A stretch of 64,000 bases of DNA, taken from contig NZ_CP125619.1 in NCBI RefSeq assembly GCF_030053115.1, forward strand, positions 2,298,501-2,362,500, in the 5' to 3' direction. Origin of the DNA: Pseudomonas svalbardensis. GTDB lineage: Bacteria; Pseudomonadota; Gammaproteobacteria; Pseudomonadales; Pseudomonadaceae. The translations under genes and the position numbers were made by a program. The notes below the pieces were generated by a model that worked only from the letters and a program-made list of their open reading frames with translations, ran no database searches and was not told the origin of the DNA. Below are positions 26,936 through 37,347 of the stretch, piece after piece (positions within the stretch are counted from its first letter, which is position 1; each line of letters opens with the position of its first letter).

Positions 26936-27175
26936 TCAATCTTCCTTCGGCACAACCCAAAAAATCTGCACACCGCCATCGTCGCGATAGGCGAGGGTGA
27001 CGTTGTCGTTCTCGTCGATTTCTTCGAGCAATTGTTCCCACTCATCCACAGGTTCGTCCGGTAGACGGAAGATCAAGGCTGCTTTGGCTTTTTGAGCGGT
27101 AGGGGAATTGATGATTTTTTGAACGCGCATACCCATGCGTGCATAGGAGTCAGGAGAGGCAGAGGTGTTGGCCAC
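26936..27175 (-). CDS. DUF1654-family protein, SOS-controlled
   Basis: A 79-residue protein with the family core SYARMGMRVQKIINSPTAQK and LPDEPVDEWEQLLEEIDEN, and a C-terminal beta segment VQIFWVVPKED. DUF1654 occurs in Pseudomonas and its phages with no assigned function. The GTG at 27175 has AAGGATAA eight bases upstream; an ATG at 27205 is the alternative. A perfect LexA operator lies 19-34 bases before the GTG. It is translationally close to endA. Confidence 0.75.
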   Translation of the reverse strand: MANTSASPDSYARMGMRVQKIINSPTAQKAKAALIFRLPDEPVDEWEQLLEEIDENDNVTLAYRDDGGVQIFWVVPKED

Positions 27176-27193
27176 GGAATTATCCTTATTAAG

Positions 27194-27209
27194 CTGTACG
27201 TGCATACAG
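27194..27209 (-). promoter_or_regulatory. LexA (SOS) operator of the DUF1654-endA operon
   Basis: CTGTACGTGCATACAG is a CTG-N10-CAG site that reads CTGTATGCACGTACAG on the coding strand, close to the Pseudomonas consensus CTGTATATATATACAG. Its position just ahead of the first gene fits SOS repression. Confidence 0.8.
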
Positions 27210-27331
27210 TATTTAGCTGTAAGCATTTTCGCAACTACTTAAAATTCAAGAAAATCCTCTGACAGCAATTTTTTCCGTTTGGTGTAGGACGAATGGAAAA
27301 TTTTTATCGAAATATCGGAAGGGGGTGTGAG

Positions 27332-27387
27332 CCACTCGCCTGGGTTGGCGAGTGGTGAAAGCAGTGCCCGACCGGAACCGGTCGGGC
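27332..27387 (-). terminator. Two hairpins downstream of the asparaginase gene
   Basis: Two perfect stems lie side by side: GCCCGACCGG/CCGGTCGGGC at 27366-27387 and CCACTCGCC/GGCGAGTGG at 27332-27355. Neither has a clear U tract. Together they form a plausible 3' end for the asparaginase transcript. Confidence 0.55.
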
Positions 27388-27396
27388 GAGGGCGAA

Positions 27397-28836
<1,440 letters not shown>

Positions 28837-29298
28837 ATGTCGTTATCCATTGGTATCCCAAACGCCGCAGGCGTCACCATCGGCGGCAAGTCCGCCGCTT
28901 CGATTCAAGCGTTGAGCGATCAGACGGTCGATGCCGCGAATCAAGCGTTGGGTGCGAAGGAAAGCGACAGCAAGCAAGTCAGAACCGGCGCTGTGGGCCT
29001 GGATAAAAGTGCGGAGGCGTCGACTGAAGCGGGTGACGCCGACAACGCCTCGGTGGCGCAAAAGGTTTTGCTCAAGCGTCTGAAAGAACTGCAAGAGCAG
29101 TTGCGTCAGCAACAGCAACAATTGGCGGCGGCCCAATCGGCGTCTTACCCGACGCCTGAAGCCAAGGCCACCGTGGTGATGGCGATTCAGGGGCAAATGG
29201 CCGACACCACTGCCGCAATACTGGAAACGGCCAACAGCCTTTACAAGGAAATGGCCAAGAGCTCCAGTACCGGATCGGTAGTCAACACGACGGTATGA
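28837..29298 (+). CDS. FlxA-like coiled-coil protein
   Basis: A 153-residue protein preceded by CAGGAG. The N-terminus (SLSIGIPNAAGVTIGG) lacks a signal sequence. A glutamine-rich coiled coil, RLKELQEQLRQQQQQLAAAQ, occupies about 85-110 and a second amphipathic helix follows (AIQGQMADTTAAILETANSL). The composition and layout resemble FlxA-like proteins, a family of unknown role. It sits upstream of the ribose operon but is separated by a promoter and operator, so co-function is not implied. Confidence 0.55.
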   Translation: MSLSIGIPNAAGVTIGGKSAASIQALSDQTVDAANQALGAKESDSKQVRTGAVGLDKSAEASTEAGDADNASVAQKVLLKRLKELQEQLRQQQQQLAAAQSASYPTPEAKATVVMAIQGQMADTTAAILETANSLYKEMAKSSSTGSVVNTTV

Positions 29299-29348
29299 CA
29301 TGAATGCCGGCATTTGCGGTTTCCCCCGCAAAACGGTTTTTCTGGTCG

Positions 29349-29377
29349 TTGACAAATGTCGGCAGGGTTCGCATAGT
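29349..29377 (+). promoter_or_regulatory. Promoter of the ribose operon
   Basis: A perfect -35 TTGACA (29349-29354) and a -10 CATAGT (29372-29377) have 17-base spacing. A LacI-type operator lies immediately downstream over the expected start point. Confidence 0.7.
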
Positions 29378-29385
29378 TCGGTCTA

Positions 29386-29399
29386 CGCAAACGTTTGCG
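29386..29399. promoter_or_regulatory. RbsR operator
   Basis: CGCAAACGTTTGCG is a perfect 14-base palindrome of the LacI/RbsR/PurR operator type, placed 9 bases after the -10 box and about 90 bases before rbsB. Repressor bound here would block rbs transcription. Confidence 0.8.
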
Positions 29400-29490
29400 C
29401 GGCGCTCCCGGTGGTTTCCATCAGTGAGCGCAATGAAGCCTACGCCAGCGCAAGCGTTGCTCACAATAATCATAAGATCGGAGTAAACCC

Positions 29491-30444
29491 ATGAAGCTGC
29501 CATTCGCTGGACGTCTTCTCGCTGTCGCTATGCTGACTGCCGCATCCGTCGCGTTACCCGTCTCTTCGGCCTTCGCCGAGACTGAAAAACCCAAAGTCGC
29601 GCTGGTCATGAAATCCCTGGCCAATGAATTCTTCCTGACCATGGAAGACGGCGCCAAGGCCTATCAGAAAGACCACTCCGGCGATTTCGAGCTGATCTCC
29701 AACGGCATCAAAGACGAAACCGACACGGCTGGCCAGACACGCATCGTCGAGCAAATGATTCTGGCCAAGGTCAATGCGCTGGTCATCGCACCGGCTGACT
29801 CCAAGGCCATGGTCCCTGTGATCAAGAAAGCCATCGATGCCGGTATCACCGTGATCAACATCGACAACCAGTTGGACCCGGCTGTGGTCAAAAGCAAAAA
29901 CATCACCGTACCGTTCGTAGGCCCGGATAACCGCAAAGGCGCGCGTCTGGTGGGCGAGTACCTGGCCAAGCAACTGAAAGCCGGAGACGAAGTCGGCATC
30001 ATCGAAGGCGTTTCAACCACCACCAACGCACAGCAAAGAACCGCAGGCTTCAAGGATGCGATGGAAGCGGCGCAGATCAAGGTCGTCTCTTTGCAGTCCG
30101 GTGACTGGGAAATCGACAAAGGCAACAAGGTTGCTGCCTCGATCCTCAGCGAATACCCGCAAGTCAAAGCCCTGCTGGCCGGTAATGACAGCATGGCCGT
30201 CGGCGCAGTATCCGCCGTGCGCGCAGCGGGCAAGGCCGGCAAGGTGCAAGTGGTCGGTTACGACAACATCAACGCCATCAAGCCAATGCTCAAGGATGGC
30301 CGCGTTCTGGCCACCGCTGACCAGTTTGCAGCCAGGCAAGCCGTGTTTGGCATCGAAACTGCGCTGAAGATCATCAAGGGTGAGAAAGTCGACAGCGGCA
30401 CCAATGGCGTGATCGAAACTCCGGTAGAGCTGGTCACCAAGTAG
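29491..30444 (+). CDS. rbsB: Ribose ABC transporter substrate-binding protein
   Basis: A periplasmic sugar-binding protein of 317 residues. The signal peptide ends at SSAFAETEK. The family pattern of the RbsB/LacI-like type I fold is seen: VALVMKSLANEFFLTMEDGA, ALVIAPADSKAMVPVIKKA, GIITVINIDN-like GITVINIDNQ and LAGNDSMAVGAVSAVRAAGK. The ribosome site is GGAG seven bases from the ATG. It is the first gene of rbsBACRKD and, with RbsA and RbsC, imports ribose. Confidence 0.92.
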   Translation: MKLPFAGRLLAVAMLTAASVALPVSSAFAETEKPKVALVMKSLANEFFLTMEDGAKAYQKDHSGDFELISNGIKDETDTAGQTRIVEQMILAKVNALVIAPADSKAMVPVIKKAIDAGITVINIDNQLDPAVVKSKNITVPFVGPDNRKGARLVGEYLAKQLKAGDEVGIIEGVSTTTNAQQRTAGFKDAMEAAQIKVVSLQSGDWEIDKGNKVAASILSEYPQVKALLAGNDSMAVGAVSAVRAAGKAGKVQVVGYDNINAIKPMLKDGRVLATADQFAARQAVFGIETALKIIKGEKVDSGTNGVIETPVELVTK

Positions 30445-30500
30445 GCCTTCTGGCGACACAACGGTGCTCGCCCGTCCGGGCGAGCACATGGAGAGTTTTT

Positions 30501-32054
30501 ATGTCAGTTTCTGCCCCGAATGCTGTCCTCTCGGTCAGCGGTATCGGCAAGACCTACGCCCAACCGGTCCTGACCGGCATCAACCTGACGCTGATGCGCG
30601 GTGAAGTGCTGGCGCTGACCGGCGAAAACGGCGCGGGAAAAAGCACGCTGTCGAAGATCATCGGCGGGCTGGTCACACCGACCACCGGCCACATGCAATT
30701 CCAGGGGCAGGATTACCGCCCCGCAAGCCGTACCCAGGCCGAAGACCTCGGCATCCGCATGGTGATGCAGGAACTCAATCTGTTGCCGACCCTGTCGGTG
30801 GCTGAAAACCTGTTTCTCGACAACCTGCCAAGCAATGGCGGCTGGATCAGTCGCAAGCAATTGCGCAAGGCTGCGATCGAAGCCATGGCCCAGGTCGGCC
30901 TCGACGCGATTGACCCGGACACGCTGGTGGGCGAATTGGGCATTGGACACCAGCAAATGGTGGAGATCGCCCGCAACCTGATCGGCGATTGCCACGTGCT
31001 GATCCTCGACGAACCGACTGCGATGTTGACGAATCGGGAAGTCGAGATGTTGTTCGAGCAAATCACTCGTCTGCAAGCTCGCGGCGTGTCGATCATCTAT
31101 ATCTCGCACCGTCTCGAAGAGCTGGCGCGGGTCGCCCAGCGTATTGCGGTACTGCGCGATGGCAACCTGGTTTGCGTCGAGCCGATGGCCAATTACAACA
31201 GCGAGCAACTGGTGACGCTGATGGTCGGTCGTGAACTCGGCGAACACATCGACATGGGGCCGCGCAAGATCGGCGCTCCAGCCTTGACGGTCAAAGGGCT
31301 GACCCGTTCCGACAAGGTCTGCGACGTGTCCTTCGAGGTGCGTGCCGGCGAGATCTACGGAATTTCCGGTTTGATCGGGGCAGGGCGCACCGAGTTGCTG
31401 CGGCTGATTTTCGGTGCTGATACTGCAGACAGCGGCACGGTTGCGCTCGGTTCGCCAGCACAGATCGTCAGTATCCGTTCGCCGGCTGACGCGGTCGGTC
31501 ATGGCATTGCCCTGATCACTGAAGACCGCAAGGGCGAAGGCCTGCTGCTGACCCAATCGATCAGCGCGAATATTGCCTTGGGCAATATGCCGGTGATTTC
31601 CAGCGGTGGCTTCGTCAACAATGGTGACGAGATGGCGCTTGCCCAGCGTCAGATCGACGCCATGCGCATCCGCAGTTCCAGCCCGACGCAACTTGTGTCG
31701 GAACTGTCCGGCGGCAACCAACAGAAAGTCGTGATTGGCCGGTGGCTTGAGCGTGATTGCTCGGTGATGCTGTTCGACGAGCCAACGCGTGGCATCGACG
31801 TCGGCGCCAAGTTTGACATTTATGCCTTGCTCGGTGAGCTGACCCGTCAAGGCAAAGCGCTTGTGGTGGTGTCCAGCGACCTGCGTGAGCTGATGTTGAT
31901 CTGCGACCGCATTGGCGTGCTCTCGGCGGGGCGTCTGATCGACACCTTTGAGCGTGACAGCTGGACCCAGGATGATTTGCTTGCCGCCGCGTTCGCCGGC
32001 TACCAAAAACGTGATGCGTTGCTCAACGAAGCAGCGCCTAGGGATCTCGCATGA
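30501..32054 (+). CDS. rbsA: Ribose ABC transporter ATPase (two-domain)
   Basis: A double-cassette ATPase of 517 residues. Domain 1 has Walker A GENGAGKST, an atypical signature GELGIGHQQM and Walker B HVLILDEPTAML. Domain 2 has the degenerate Walker A GLIGAGRTE, typical of RbsA-type proteins, signature LSGGNQQK and VMLFDEPTRGIDVGAK. It energises ribose import with RbsB and RbsC. A 56-base gap after rbsB separates it, and its end overlaps rbsC by 4 bases. Confidence 0.93.
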   Translation: MSVSAPNAVLSVSGIGKTYAQPVLTGINLTLMRGEVLALTGENGAGKSTLSKIIGGLVTPTTGHMQFQGQDYRPASRTQAEDLGIRMVMQELNLLPTLSVAENLFLDNLPSNGGWISRKQLRKAAIEAMAQVGLDAIDPDTLVGELGIGHQQMVEIARNLIGDCHVLILDEPTAMLTNREVEMLFEQITRLQARGVSIIYISHRLEELARVAQRIAVLRDGNLVCVEPMANYNSEQLVTLMVGRELGEHIDMGPRKIGAPALTVKGLTRSDKVCDVSFEVRAGEIYGISGLIGAGRTELLRLIFGADTADSGTVALGSPAQIVSIRSPADAVGHGIALITEDRKGEGLLLTQSISANIALGNMPVISSGGFVNNGDEMALAQRQIDAMRIRSSSPTQLVSELSGGNQQKVVIGRWLERDCSVMLFDEPTRGIDVGAKFDIYALLGELTRQGKALVVVSSDLRELMLICDRIGVLSAGRLIDTFERDSWTQDDLLAAAFAGYQKRDALLNEAAPRDLA

Positions 32055-33028
32055 ATACTGCAGTGACTGCCGGCAAACGTAGTGGCAACTTTTACGGCCT
32101 CGGTACCTATCTGGGGCTGGCCGGTGCCTTGCTGGCAATGGTTGCGCTGTTCTCGGTTCTGAGCAGCCATTTCCTGTCCTATGACACCTTCAGCACCCTG
32201 GCCAACCAGATTCCGGATTTGATGGTGCTGGCGGTCGGCATGACGTTCGTGTTGATCATCGGCGGCATCGACCTGTCAGTGGGCTCGGTGCTCGCGCTCG
32301 CGGCGTCAACGGTCAGCGTGGCGATTCTCGGTTGGGGCTGGAGCGTATTACCTGCGGCGTTACTCGGAATGGCGGCGGCAGCACTGGCCGGGACCATTAC
32401 GGGTTCGATCACTGTGGCGTGGCGGATTCCGTCATTCATTGTGTCCCTCGGTGTGCTGGAAATGGCCCGCGGTGTGGCGTATCAGATGACCGGATCGCGC
32501 ACGGCCTACATCGGTGATGCCTTCGCCTGGTTGTCCAACCCGATCGCCTTCGGCATCTCGCCGTCGTTCATCATTGCCTTGCTGATCATCTTCATTGCCC
32601 AGGCAGTGCTGACGCGTACCGTGTTCGGTCGTTACCTGATCGGCATCGGCACCAACGAAGAGGCGGTGCGTCTGGCAGGGATCAATCCGAAGCCCTACAA
32701 GATCCTGGTATTCAGTCTGATGGGGCTGCTGGCCGGTATTGCTGCGCTGTTCCAGATTTCCCGTCTGGAAGCAGCGGATCCGAATGCCGGCTCCGGGCTG
32801 GAGTTGCAAGTGATTGCAGCGGTCGTGATCGGAGGCACTAGTTTGATGGGTGGCCGCGGTTCGGTCATCAGCACGTTCTTCGGAGTTCTGATCATTTCCG
32901 TGTTGGCGGCCGGTCTGGCACAGATCGGCGCGACCGAACCGACCAAACGCATCATCACCGGTGCTGTCATCGTGGTGGCGGTGGTGCTTGATACTTATCG
33001 CAGTCAGCGCGCAAGCCGGCGGACCTGA
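32051..33028 (+). CDS. rbsC: Ribose ABC transporter permease
   Basis: A permease of the BPD_transp_2 family, 325 residues with about nine membrane segments. Diagnostic stretches are LIIGGIDLSVGSVLALAAS, the IPSFIVSLGVLEMARG region, GTNEEAVRLAGINPKPYK in a cytoplasmic loop and VIGGTSLMGGRGSVISTFFG. The ATG overlaps the rbsA stop (ATGA). rbsR follows after 3 bases. Confidence 0.93.
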   Translation: MNTAVTAGKRSGNFYGLGTYLGLAGALLAMVALFSVLSSHFLSYDTFSTLANQIPDLMVLAVGMTFVLIIGGIDLSVGSVLALAASTVSVAILGWGWSVLPAALLGMAAAALAGTITGSITVAWRIPSFIVSLGVLEMARGVAYQMTGSRTAYIGDAFAWLSNPIAFGISPSFIIALLIIFIAQAVLTRTVFGRYLIGIGTNEEAVRLAGINPKPYKILVFSLMGLLAGIAALFQISRLEAADPNAGSGLELQVIAAVVIGGTSLMGGRGSVISTFFGVLIISVLAAGLAQIGATEPTKRIITGAVIVVAVVLDTYRSQRASRRT

Positions 33029-33031
33029 GTC

Positions 33032-34051
33032 ATGGCAACAATCAAGGATGTGGCGGCACTCGCGGGTATTTCCTACACCACGGTTTCTCACGTGGTGAAC
33101 AAAACCCGGCCGGTGAGCGAAGAGGTGCGGGTCAAGGTTGAGGCCGCGATCAAAACTCTCGACTACGTGCCCAGTGCCGTGGCCCGGTCTCTCAAAGCCA
33201 AAACCACGGCGACCATCGGTCTGCTGGTGCCCAACAGCCTCAACCCGTACTTCGCCGAACTGGCGCGCGGCATCGAGGATTACTGCGAGCGTAATGGCTA
33301 CTGCGTGATTCTCTGTAACTCCGATGACAACCCGGACAAGCAACGTAGCTACCTGCGCGTACTGCTGGAAAAGCGCATCGACGGGCTGATCGTCGCTTCG
33401 GCTGGCGGTGACGCGGGGCTGGCAGAAGGTCTGGCGGGTGTGCGTACGCCGATGGTGATCGTTGACCGTGGACTGGAAGGTGTGAATGCCGATCTGGTGC
33501 GAATCGATCACGAATACGGCGCCTATCTGGCGACCCGCCACCTTCTGGAATTGGGGCATCGAGACATTGCCACCATTGGCGGCCCGGCGAGTACCAGCGT
33601 GGCGCAGATGCGTCTGGCCGGTTATTGCCGTGCCCTAAAAGAGGCGGGTGTCGAAGTATCCCGCGAGCGCATGCTGGAAAGCGACTTCACTAGCACCGGC
33701 GGCTACAACGCCGCCGCGATACTGCTGGAAAAGAACCCGCCGAGCGCGATCTTTGCCGGTAACGACATGATTGGCATCGGTGTGCTGCGAGCGGCGGCCG
33801 AGCGCAATATTCGCGTGCCGACGGAGCTGTCAGTGATCGGCTTCGACGATATTCAGATGAGCCGCTATGTGTACCCGGCGCTGACCACCGTGGGGCAGTC
33901 GATCCTGCAACTCGGCGAGATGGCGGCCGAAGTGCTTTTAAGAAGAATCGCCACACCGGATATGGCCACCGATCAACGGATCGTGACGCCCAGTATTGTC
34001 TTGCGGGAGTCGACTGCGCCGCTGGCCGGCGTGTTCGCCCAGTTCCGTTGA
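33032..34051 (+). CDS. rbsR: LacI-family ribose repressor
   Basis: A LacI/GalR repressor of 339 residues. The N-terminal helix-turn-helix and hinge are ATIKDVAALAGISYTTVSHV and VNKTRPVSEEV. The effector domain has PNSLNPYFAELARGIEDY, GVRTPMVIVDRGLEG and the family's SVIGFDDIQMSRYVYPALTT. It probably binds the palindrome at 29386-29399 and is released by ribose. Being inside the operon, it is autoregulated. Confidence 0.9.
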   Translation: MATIKDVAALAGISYTTVSHVVNKTRPVSEEVRVKVEAAIKTLDYVPSAVARSLKAKTTATIGLLVPNSLNPYFAELARGIEDYCERNGYCVILCNSDDNPDKQRSYLRVLLEKRIDGLIVASAGGDAGLAEGLAGVRTPMVIVDRGLEGVNADLVRIDHEYGAYLATRHLLELGHRDIATIGGPASTSVAQMRLAGYCRALKEAGVEVSRERMLESDFTSTGGYNAAAILLEKNPPSAIFAGNDMIGIGVLRAAAERNIRVPTELSVIGFDDIQMSRYVYPALTTVGQSILQLGEMAAEVLLRRIATPDMATDQRIVTPSIVLRESTAPLAGVFAQFR

Positions 34052-34108
34052 AATTGAAAGCCGCTGGATCGAAAGCACCGCTGAAACAGAATTGATGAGT
34101 AGTGACGT

Positions 34109-35026
34109 ATGCCAGCAAAAGTAGTGGTTATAGGCAGCCTGAACATGGATCTGGTCACCCGGGCGCCACGGCTGCCCCGTGGCGGTGAAACGCTGATCGG
34201 CGAGTCGTTTGCTACGGTTTCCGGTGGCAAGGGCGCGAATCAGGCGGTCGCCGCGGCGAGGCTGGGGGCACAGGTGTCGATGGTCGGTTGCGTGGGCAGC
34301 GATGCCTACGGCGAAGAGCTGCGCGGGGCGCTGTTGGCCGAGCAGATCGATTGCCAGGCAGTCAGCACCGTCGACGATTCCAGTGGCGTAGCGTTGATCG
34401 TGGTCGATGACAACAGCCAGAACGCAATCGTGATCGTTGCCGGTGCCAACGGAGCGCTGACTCCAGAGGTGATTTGTCGTTTCGACGCAGTATTGCGGGC
34501 AGCGGACGTGATCATCTGTCAGCTGGAAATCCCGGATGCCACTGTCGGTCATGCGCTCAAGCGCGGCCGTGAGTTGGGTAAGACCGTGATCCTCAACCCG
34601 GCGCCGGCCAGCCGCCCACTGCCGGCGGACTGGTACGCGTCAATCGATTATCTGATTCCCAACGAAAGCGAGGCCTCGGCGCTGAGTGGTTTGCCAGTGG
34701 ATTCTCTGGCATCTGCCGAAACCGCTGCGACACGGCTGATCGCGATGGGTGCGGGTAAGGTCATCATCACCCTCGGTGCTCAAGGTTCGCTGTTTGCCAG
34801 CGGCAAAAGCTTCGAGCATTTCCCTGCGCCGAAGGTGAAGGCTGTCGATACCACGGCGGCTGGCGACACCTTCGTCGGTGGTTTCGCTGCCGCGCTGGCA
34901 GCCGGCAAAAGCGAAGCCGACGCGATCCGTTTCGGCCAGGTCGCCGCGGCGCTGTCGGTGACCCGTGCTGGCGCGCAACCCTCGATTCCCACCTTGTCCG
35001 ACGTACAGGCCTTTAAAGCACCATGA
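34109..35026 (+). CDS. rbsK: Ribokinase
   Basis: A PfkB-family kinase of 305 residues that makes ribose 5-phosphate. The first signature is near [19 protein letters not shown], the second is [20 protein letters not shown] with the catalytic aspartate, and [14 protein letters not shown] occurs in the middle. The start is 57 bases after rbsR; it overlaps rbsD by 4 bases. This is the cytoplasmic step after import by RbsBAC. Confidence 0.92.
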   Translation: MPAKVVVIGSLNMDLVTRAPRLPRGGETLIGESFATVSGGKGANQAVAAARLGAQVSMVGCVGSDAYGEELRGALLAEQIDCQAVSTVDDSSGVALIVVDDNSQNAIVIVAGANGALTPEVICRFDAVLRAADVIICQLEIPDATVGHALKRGRELGKTVILNPAPASRPLPADWYASIDYLIPNESEASALSGLPVDSLASAETAATRLIAMGAGKVIITLGAQGSLFASGKSFEHFPAPKVKAVDTTAAGDTFVGGFAAALAAGKSEADAIRFGQVAAALSVTRAGAQPSIPTLSDVQAFKAP

Positions 35027-35427
35027 AAAAAACACCTTTGCTCAACGCCGCGCTGTCGCGGCTGATCGCATCCCTGGGCCATGGCGACAGGGTGGTGATC
35101 GGCGACGCAGGTCTGCCGGTGCCGCCAGGCGTTGAACTGATCGACCTGGCCCTGACCCACGGTATCCCGGATTTCGTCAGCACTTTGAAGGTTGTGCTCA
35201 GCGAAATGCAGGTCGAGAGCCATGTATTGGCCCAGGAGATCCTGGACAAAAAGCCTTCGGCATTGGCGACGCTCGATGAGCTGAATGCCGAAGGTGCGCT
35301 GGGTCGGCGTGAGCTGCTCAGTCATGACCAATTCAAAGTCCTCAGCCGACAGGCACGGGCGATTGTTCGTACGGGTGAATGTCAGCCGTACTGCAACATC
35401 GTGCTGGTGGCAGGGGTTACGTTCTAA
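35023..35427 (+). CDS. rbsD: D-ribose pyranase
   Basis: A 134-residue member of the RbsD/FucU family, which interconverts pyranose and furanose forms so that ribokinase gets its substrate. The family block [20 protein letters not shown] contains the catalytic histidine/aspartate area near [11 protein letters not shown], and the C-terminal [17 protein letters not shown] ends the fold. The ATG overlaps the rbsK stop. The next gene is a nucleoside hydrolase. Confidence 0.92.
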   Translation: MKKTPLLNAALSRLIASLGHGDRVVIGDAGLPVPPGVELIDLALTHGIPDFVSTLKVVLSEMQVESHVLAQEILDKKPSALATLDELNAEGALGRRELLSHDQFKVLSRQARAIVRTGECQPYCNIVLVAGVTF

Positions 35428-35470
35428 CTCGCTGTTGTCTTTCTGCTGTCCCACGCACAAGGAGTGCGCT

Positions 35471-36499
35471 ATGCACCGCTATGCTCAGAAACTGCACCAC
35501 CTGCTCCGGAGTCTGCTGCTTTTGTCCCTGATTACCGCAACAAGCGCCCAAGCGGCGGAAAAGATCGACTTGATCATCGACACCGACCCGGGTGCCGATG
35601 ACGTGGTTGCCTTGCTGTTTGCCCTGGCATCGCCGCAAGAGCTGAACATTCGTGCGCTGACCACCGTCGCCGGCAATGTGCGTCTGGACAAGACTTCGCG
35701 TAATGCGCGGCTGGCCCGCGAGTGGGCAGGGCGCGAGGAGGTGCCGGTCTACGCGGGCGCTCCGAAGCCGCTGATGCGCACGCCGATCTATGCCGAGAAC
35801 ATCCATGGCAAGGAAGGCCTGTCGGGCGTCACCGTACACGAGCCGAAGAAAGGCCTGGCCCAGGGCAATGCGGTCAATTACCTGATCGACACCTTGAAAG
35901 CCGCCAAGCCCCATAGCATTACCATCGCCATGCTCGGTCCACAGACCAACCTGGCCCTGGCGCTGATCCAGGAACCTGAGATCGTTCAGGGCATCAAGGA
36001 GGTGGTGATCATGGGCGGGGCGCACTTCAACGGTGGCAACATTACCCCGGTGGCTGAGTTCAATCTGTTCGCCGACCCACAGGCTGCGGAAGTGGTATTG
36101 AAAAGTGGGGTGAAGCTGACCTACCTGCCGCTGGACGTGACCCACAAGATCCTCACCAGTGAAGCGCGTCTTAAGCAGATCGCAGCGATCAACAACAATG
36201 CCAGCAAGCTGGTGGGCGATATTCTCAATGAATACGTCAAAGGCGACATGGAACACTACGGCATTCCGGGTGGCCCGGTGCATGACGCAACCGTCATCGC
36301 CTACCTGCTCAAGCCTGAGTTGTTCAGCGGTCGTTCAGTCAACGTAGTCGTTGATAGCCGCGAAGGCCCGACGTTCGGCCAAACCATCGTCGACTGGTAT
36401 GACGGCCTGAAAGCGCCGAAGAACGCTTTCTGGGTAGAAAGCGGTGACGCCCAGGGCTTCTTTGACCTGCTGACCGAGCGTCTGGCTCGTCTGAAGTAA
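35471..36499 (+). CDS. Periplasmic inosine/uridine-preferring nucleoside hydrolase
   Basis: A nucleoside hydrolase of 342 residues. The ATG at 35471, with AAGGAG in front, starts a signal peptide ending near TSAQAAEKI, so the enzyme is exported, unlike E. coli RihA-C. The calcium and ribose site is LIIDTDPGADDVVALLFAL; the VIMGGAHFNGGNITPVAEFN block and HDATVIAYLLKPE carry the other metal ligands. It splits nucleosides to base and ribose, feeding the transporter next to it. An overlapping upstream reading frame lacks support. Confidence 0.9.
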   Translation: MHRYAQKLHHLLRSLLLLSLITATSAQAAEKIDLIIDTDPGADDVVALLFALASPQELNIRALTTVAGNVRLDKTSRNARLAREWAGREEVPVYAGAPKPLMRTPIYAENIHGKEGLSGVTVHEPKKGLAQGNAVNYLIDTLKAAKPHSITIAMLGPQTNLALALIQEPEIVQGIKEVVIMGGAHFNGGNITPVAEFNLFADPQAAEVVLKSGVKLTYLPLDVTHKILTSEARLKQIAAINNNASKLVGDILNEYVKGDMEHYGIPGGPVHDATVIAYLLKPELFSGRSVNVVVDSREGPTFGQTIVDWYDGLKAPKNAFWVESGDAQGFFDLLTERLARLK

Positions 36500-36506
36500 G
36501 CCATAG

Positions 36507-36532
36507 ACCCGCAGGTGACAGCCTGCGGGTTT
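36507..36532 (+). terminator. Terminator of the ribose operon
   Basis: A nine-base-pair stem ACCCGCAGG/CCTGCGGGT with a six-base loop and three T bases. Eight bases after the nucleoside hydrolase stop. Confidence 0.75.
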
Positions 36533-36536
36533 ACCT

Positions 36537-36743
36537 TCACTCGCTATCTATCAGGCCAATATAGTCGGTAGGGTACTTCTCGAATATCTGTGCGATGAAT
36601 ATCTGGGCAGCTTGCGTCCCCAGTTCCTTGACCAATAGATCGATACCAATGATTGCCAACTCTTCCGGGCTGCCCGGGCTGTAAGAGCTGTGGCCCTGTG
36701 GCCACTTGGCTTTGATGTCGGCGTCGATACTTACGGTGGTCAT
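36537..36743 (-). CDS. Small hypothetical protein (68 residues)
   Basis: The probable start is the ATG at 36743 (MTTVSIDADIKAKWPQG); a longer reading to 36965 overlaps the next gene in antisense and looks accidental. The product is soluble, with a central helix ELAIIGIDLLVKELGTQAAQ and an acidic end. There is no strong ribosome site. I do not know the family, and it is divergent from the 101-residue gene. Confidence 0.5.
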   Translation of the reverse strand: MTTVSIDADIKAKWPQGHSSYSPGSPEELAIIGIDLLVKELGTQAAQIFIAQIFEKYPTDYIGLIDSE

Positions 36744-36875
36744 GATGGCGCTCGTGAAGTCGGGAAAGTCTGAGTGTCGAGTTAACCATTTTGCGCGGCT
36801 TTTGGCACTCCGACTTAGGCATGAGGGTAGGGCTATGCGACACTTGGTCTTTGACGAATTTTCAAGGACAGTGCT

Positions 36876-37181
36876 GTGCAGATCGATTTGAACACTCCTG
36901 ACGGCTTGACGCTTGAGGCGGTGCGTCAGCTGCTGGCCTCTGCCAGCGACGATGAACACACTCAATTGCGAGTTACCAAGGGCGGCATCGCCTACATTTC
37001 GTCAGGCGTTGTGGGTGGCACTGATATCAGCGGGCTGTTGTTTCGTCTGGAGACGTGGGCCAAGGGTTCCGGTTATGTCGGATGGGTCGCGGCCAGTGAC
37101 GAGGTCTGGGTCATGCAGATTTTCAATGCGCTGAAAGAGAACTGGCCGAATCCGCCGTTCGACTACATTGACGTCTATTGA
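36876..37181 (+). CDS. Hypothetical protein (101 residues)
   Basis: A GTG start (MQIDLNTPDGLTLEAVRQLL) is used; AAGGAC lies upstream. The protein has two halves, a helix near LEAVRQLLASASDDEHTQL and a tryptophan-rich end with SGYVGWVAASDEVWVMQIFN and LKENWPNPPFDYIDVY. No signal, membrane segment or known motif is visible. It lies between two unrelated genes and may be independently transcribed. Confidence 0.55.
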   Translation: MQIDLNTPDGLTLEAVRQLLASASDDEHTQLRVTKGGIAYISSGVVGGTDISGLLFRLETWAKGSGYVGWVAASDEVWVMQIFNALKENWPNPPFDYIDVY

Positions 37182-37347
37182 ACGCTATTCATATTCAGTC
37201 ACGATTGAGTGGTAAACGGCAGAGCGATGCTCAGGCAAACTCGCCGCGTGTCCGAATAGAGGGCAGGGTGCTAGTACTCCCTGTGAAACCAAGCGCCAGA
37301 TTGGCGGTCGCACGATCTCAGCTCAACTATTGAAAAAAGGAGGCTTC

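Noticed and set aside
29304..29490. Short frames between the FlxA-like gene and rbsB
   Set aside because: They cross the promoter and operator of the ribose operon and have no ribosome site.
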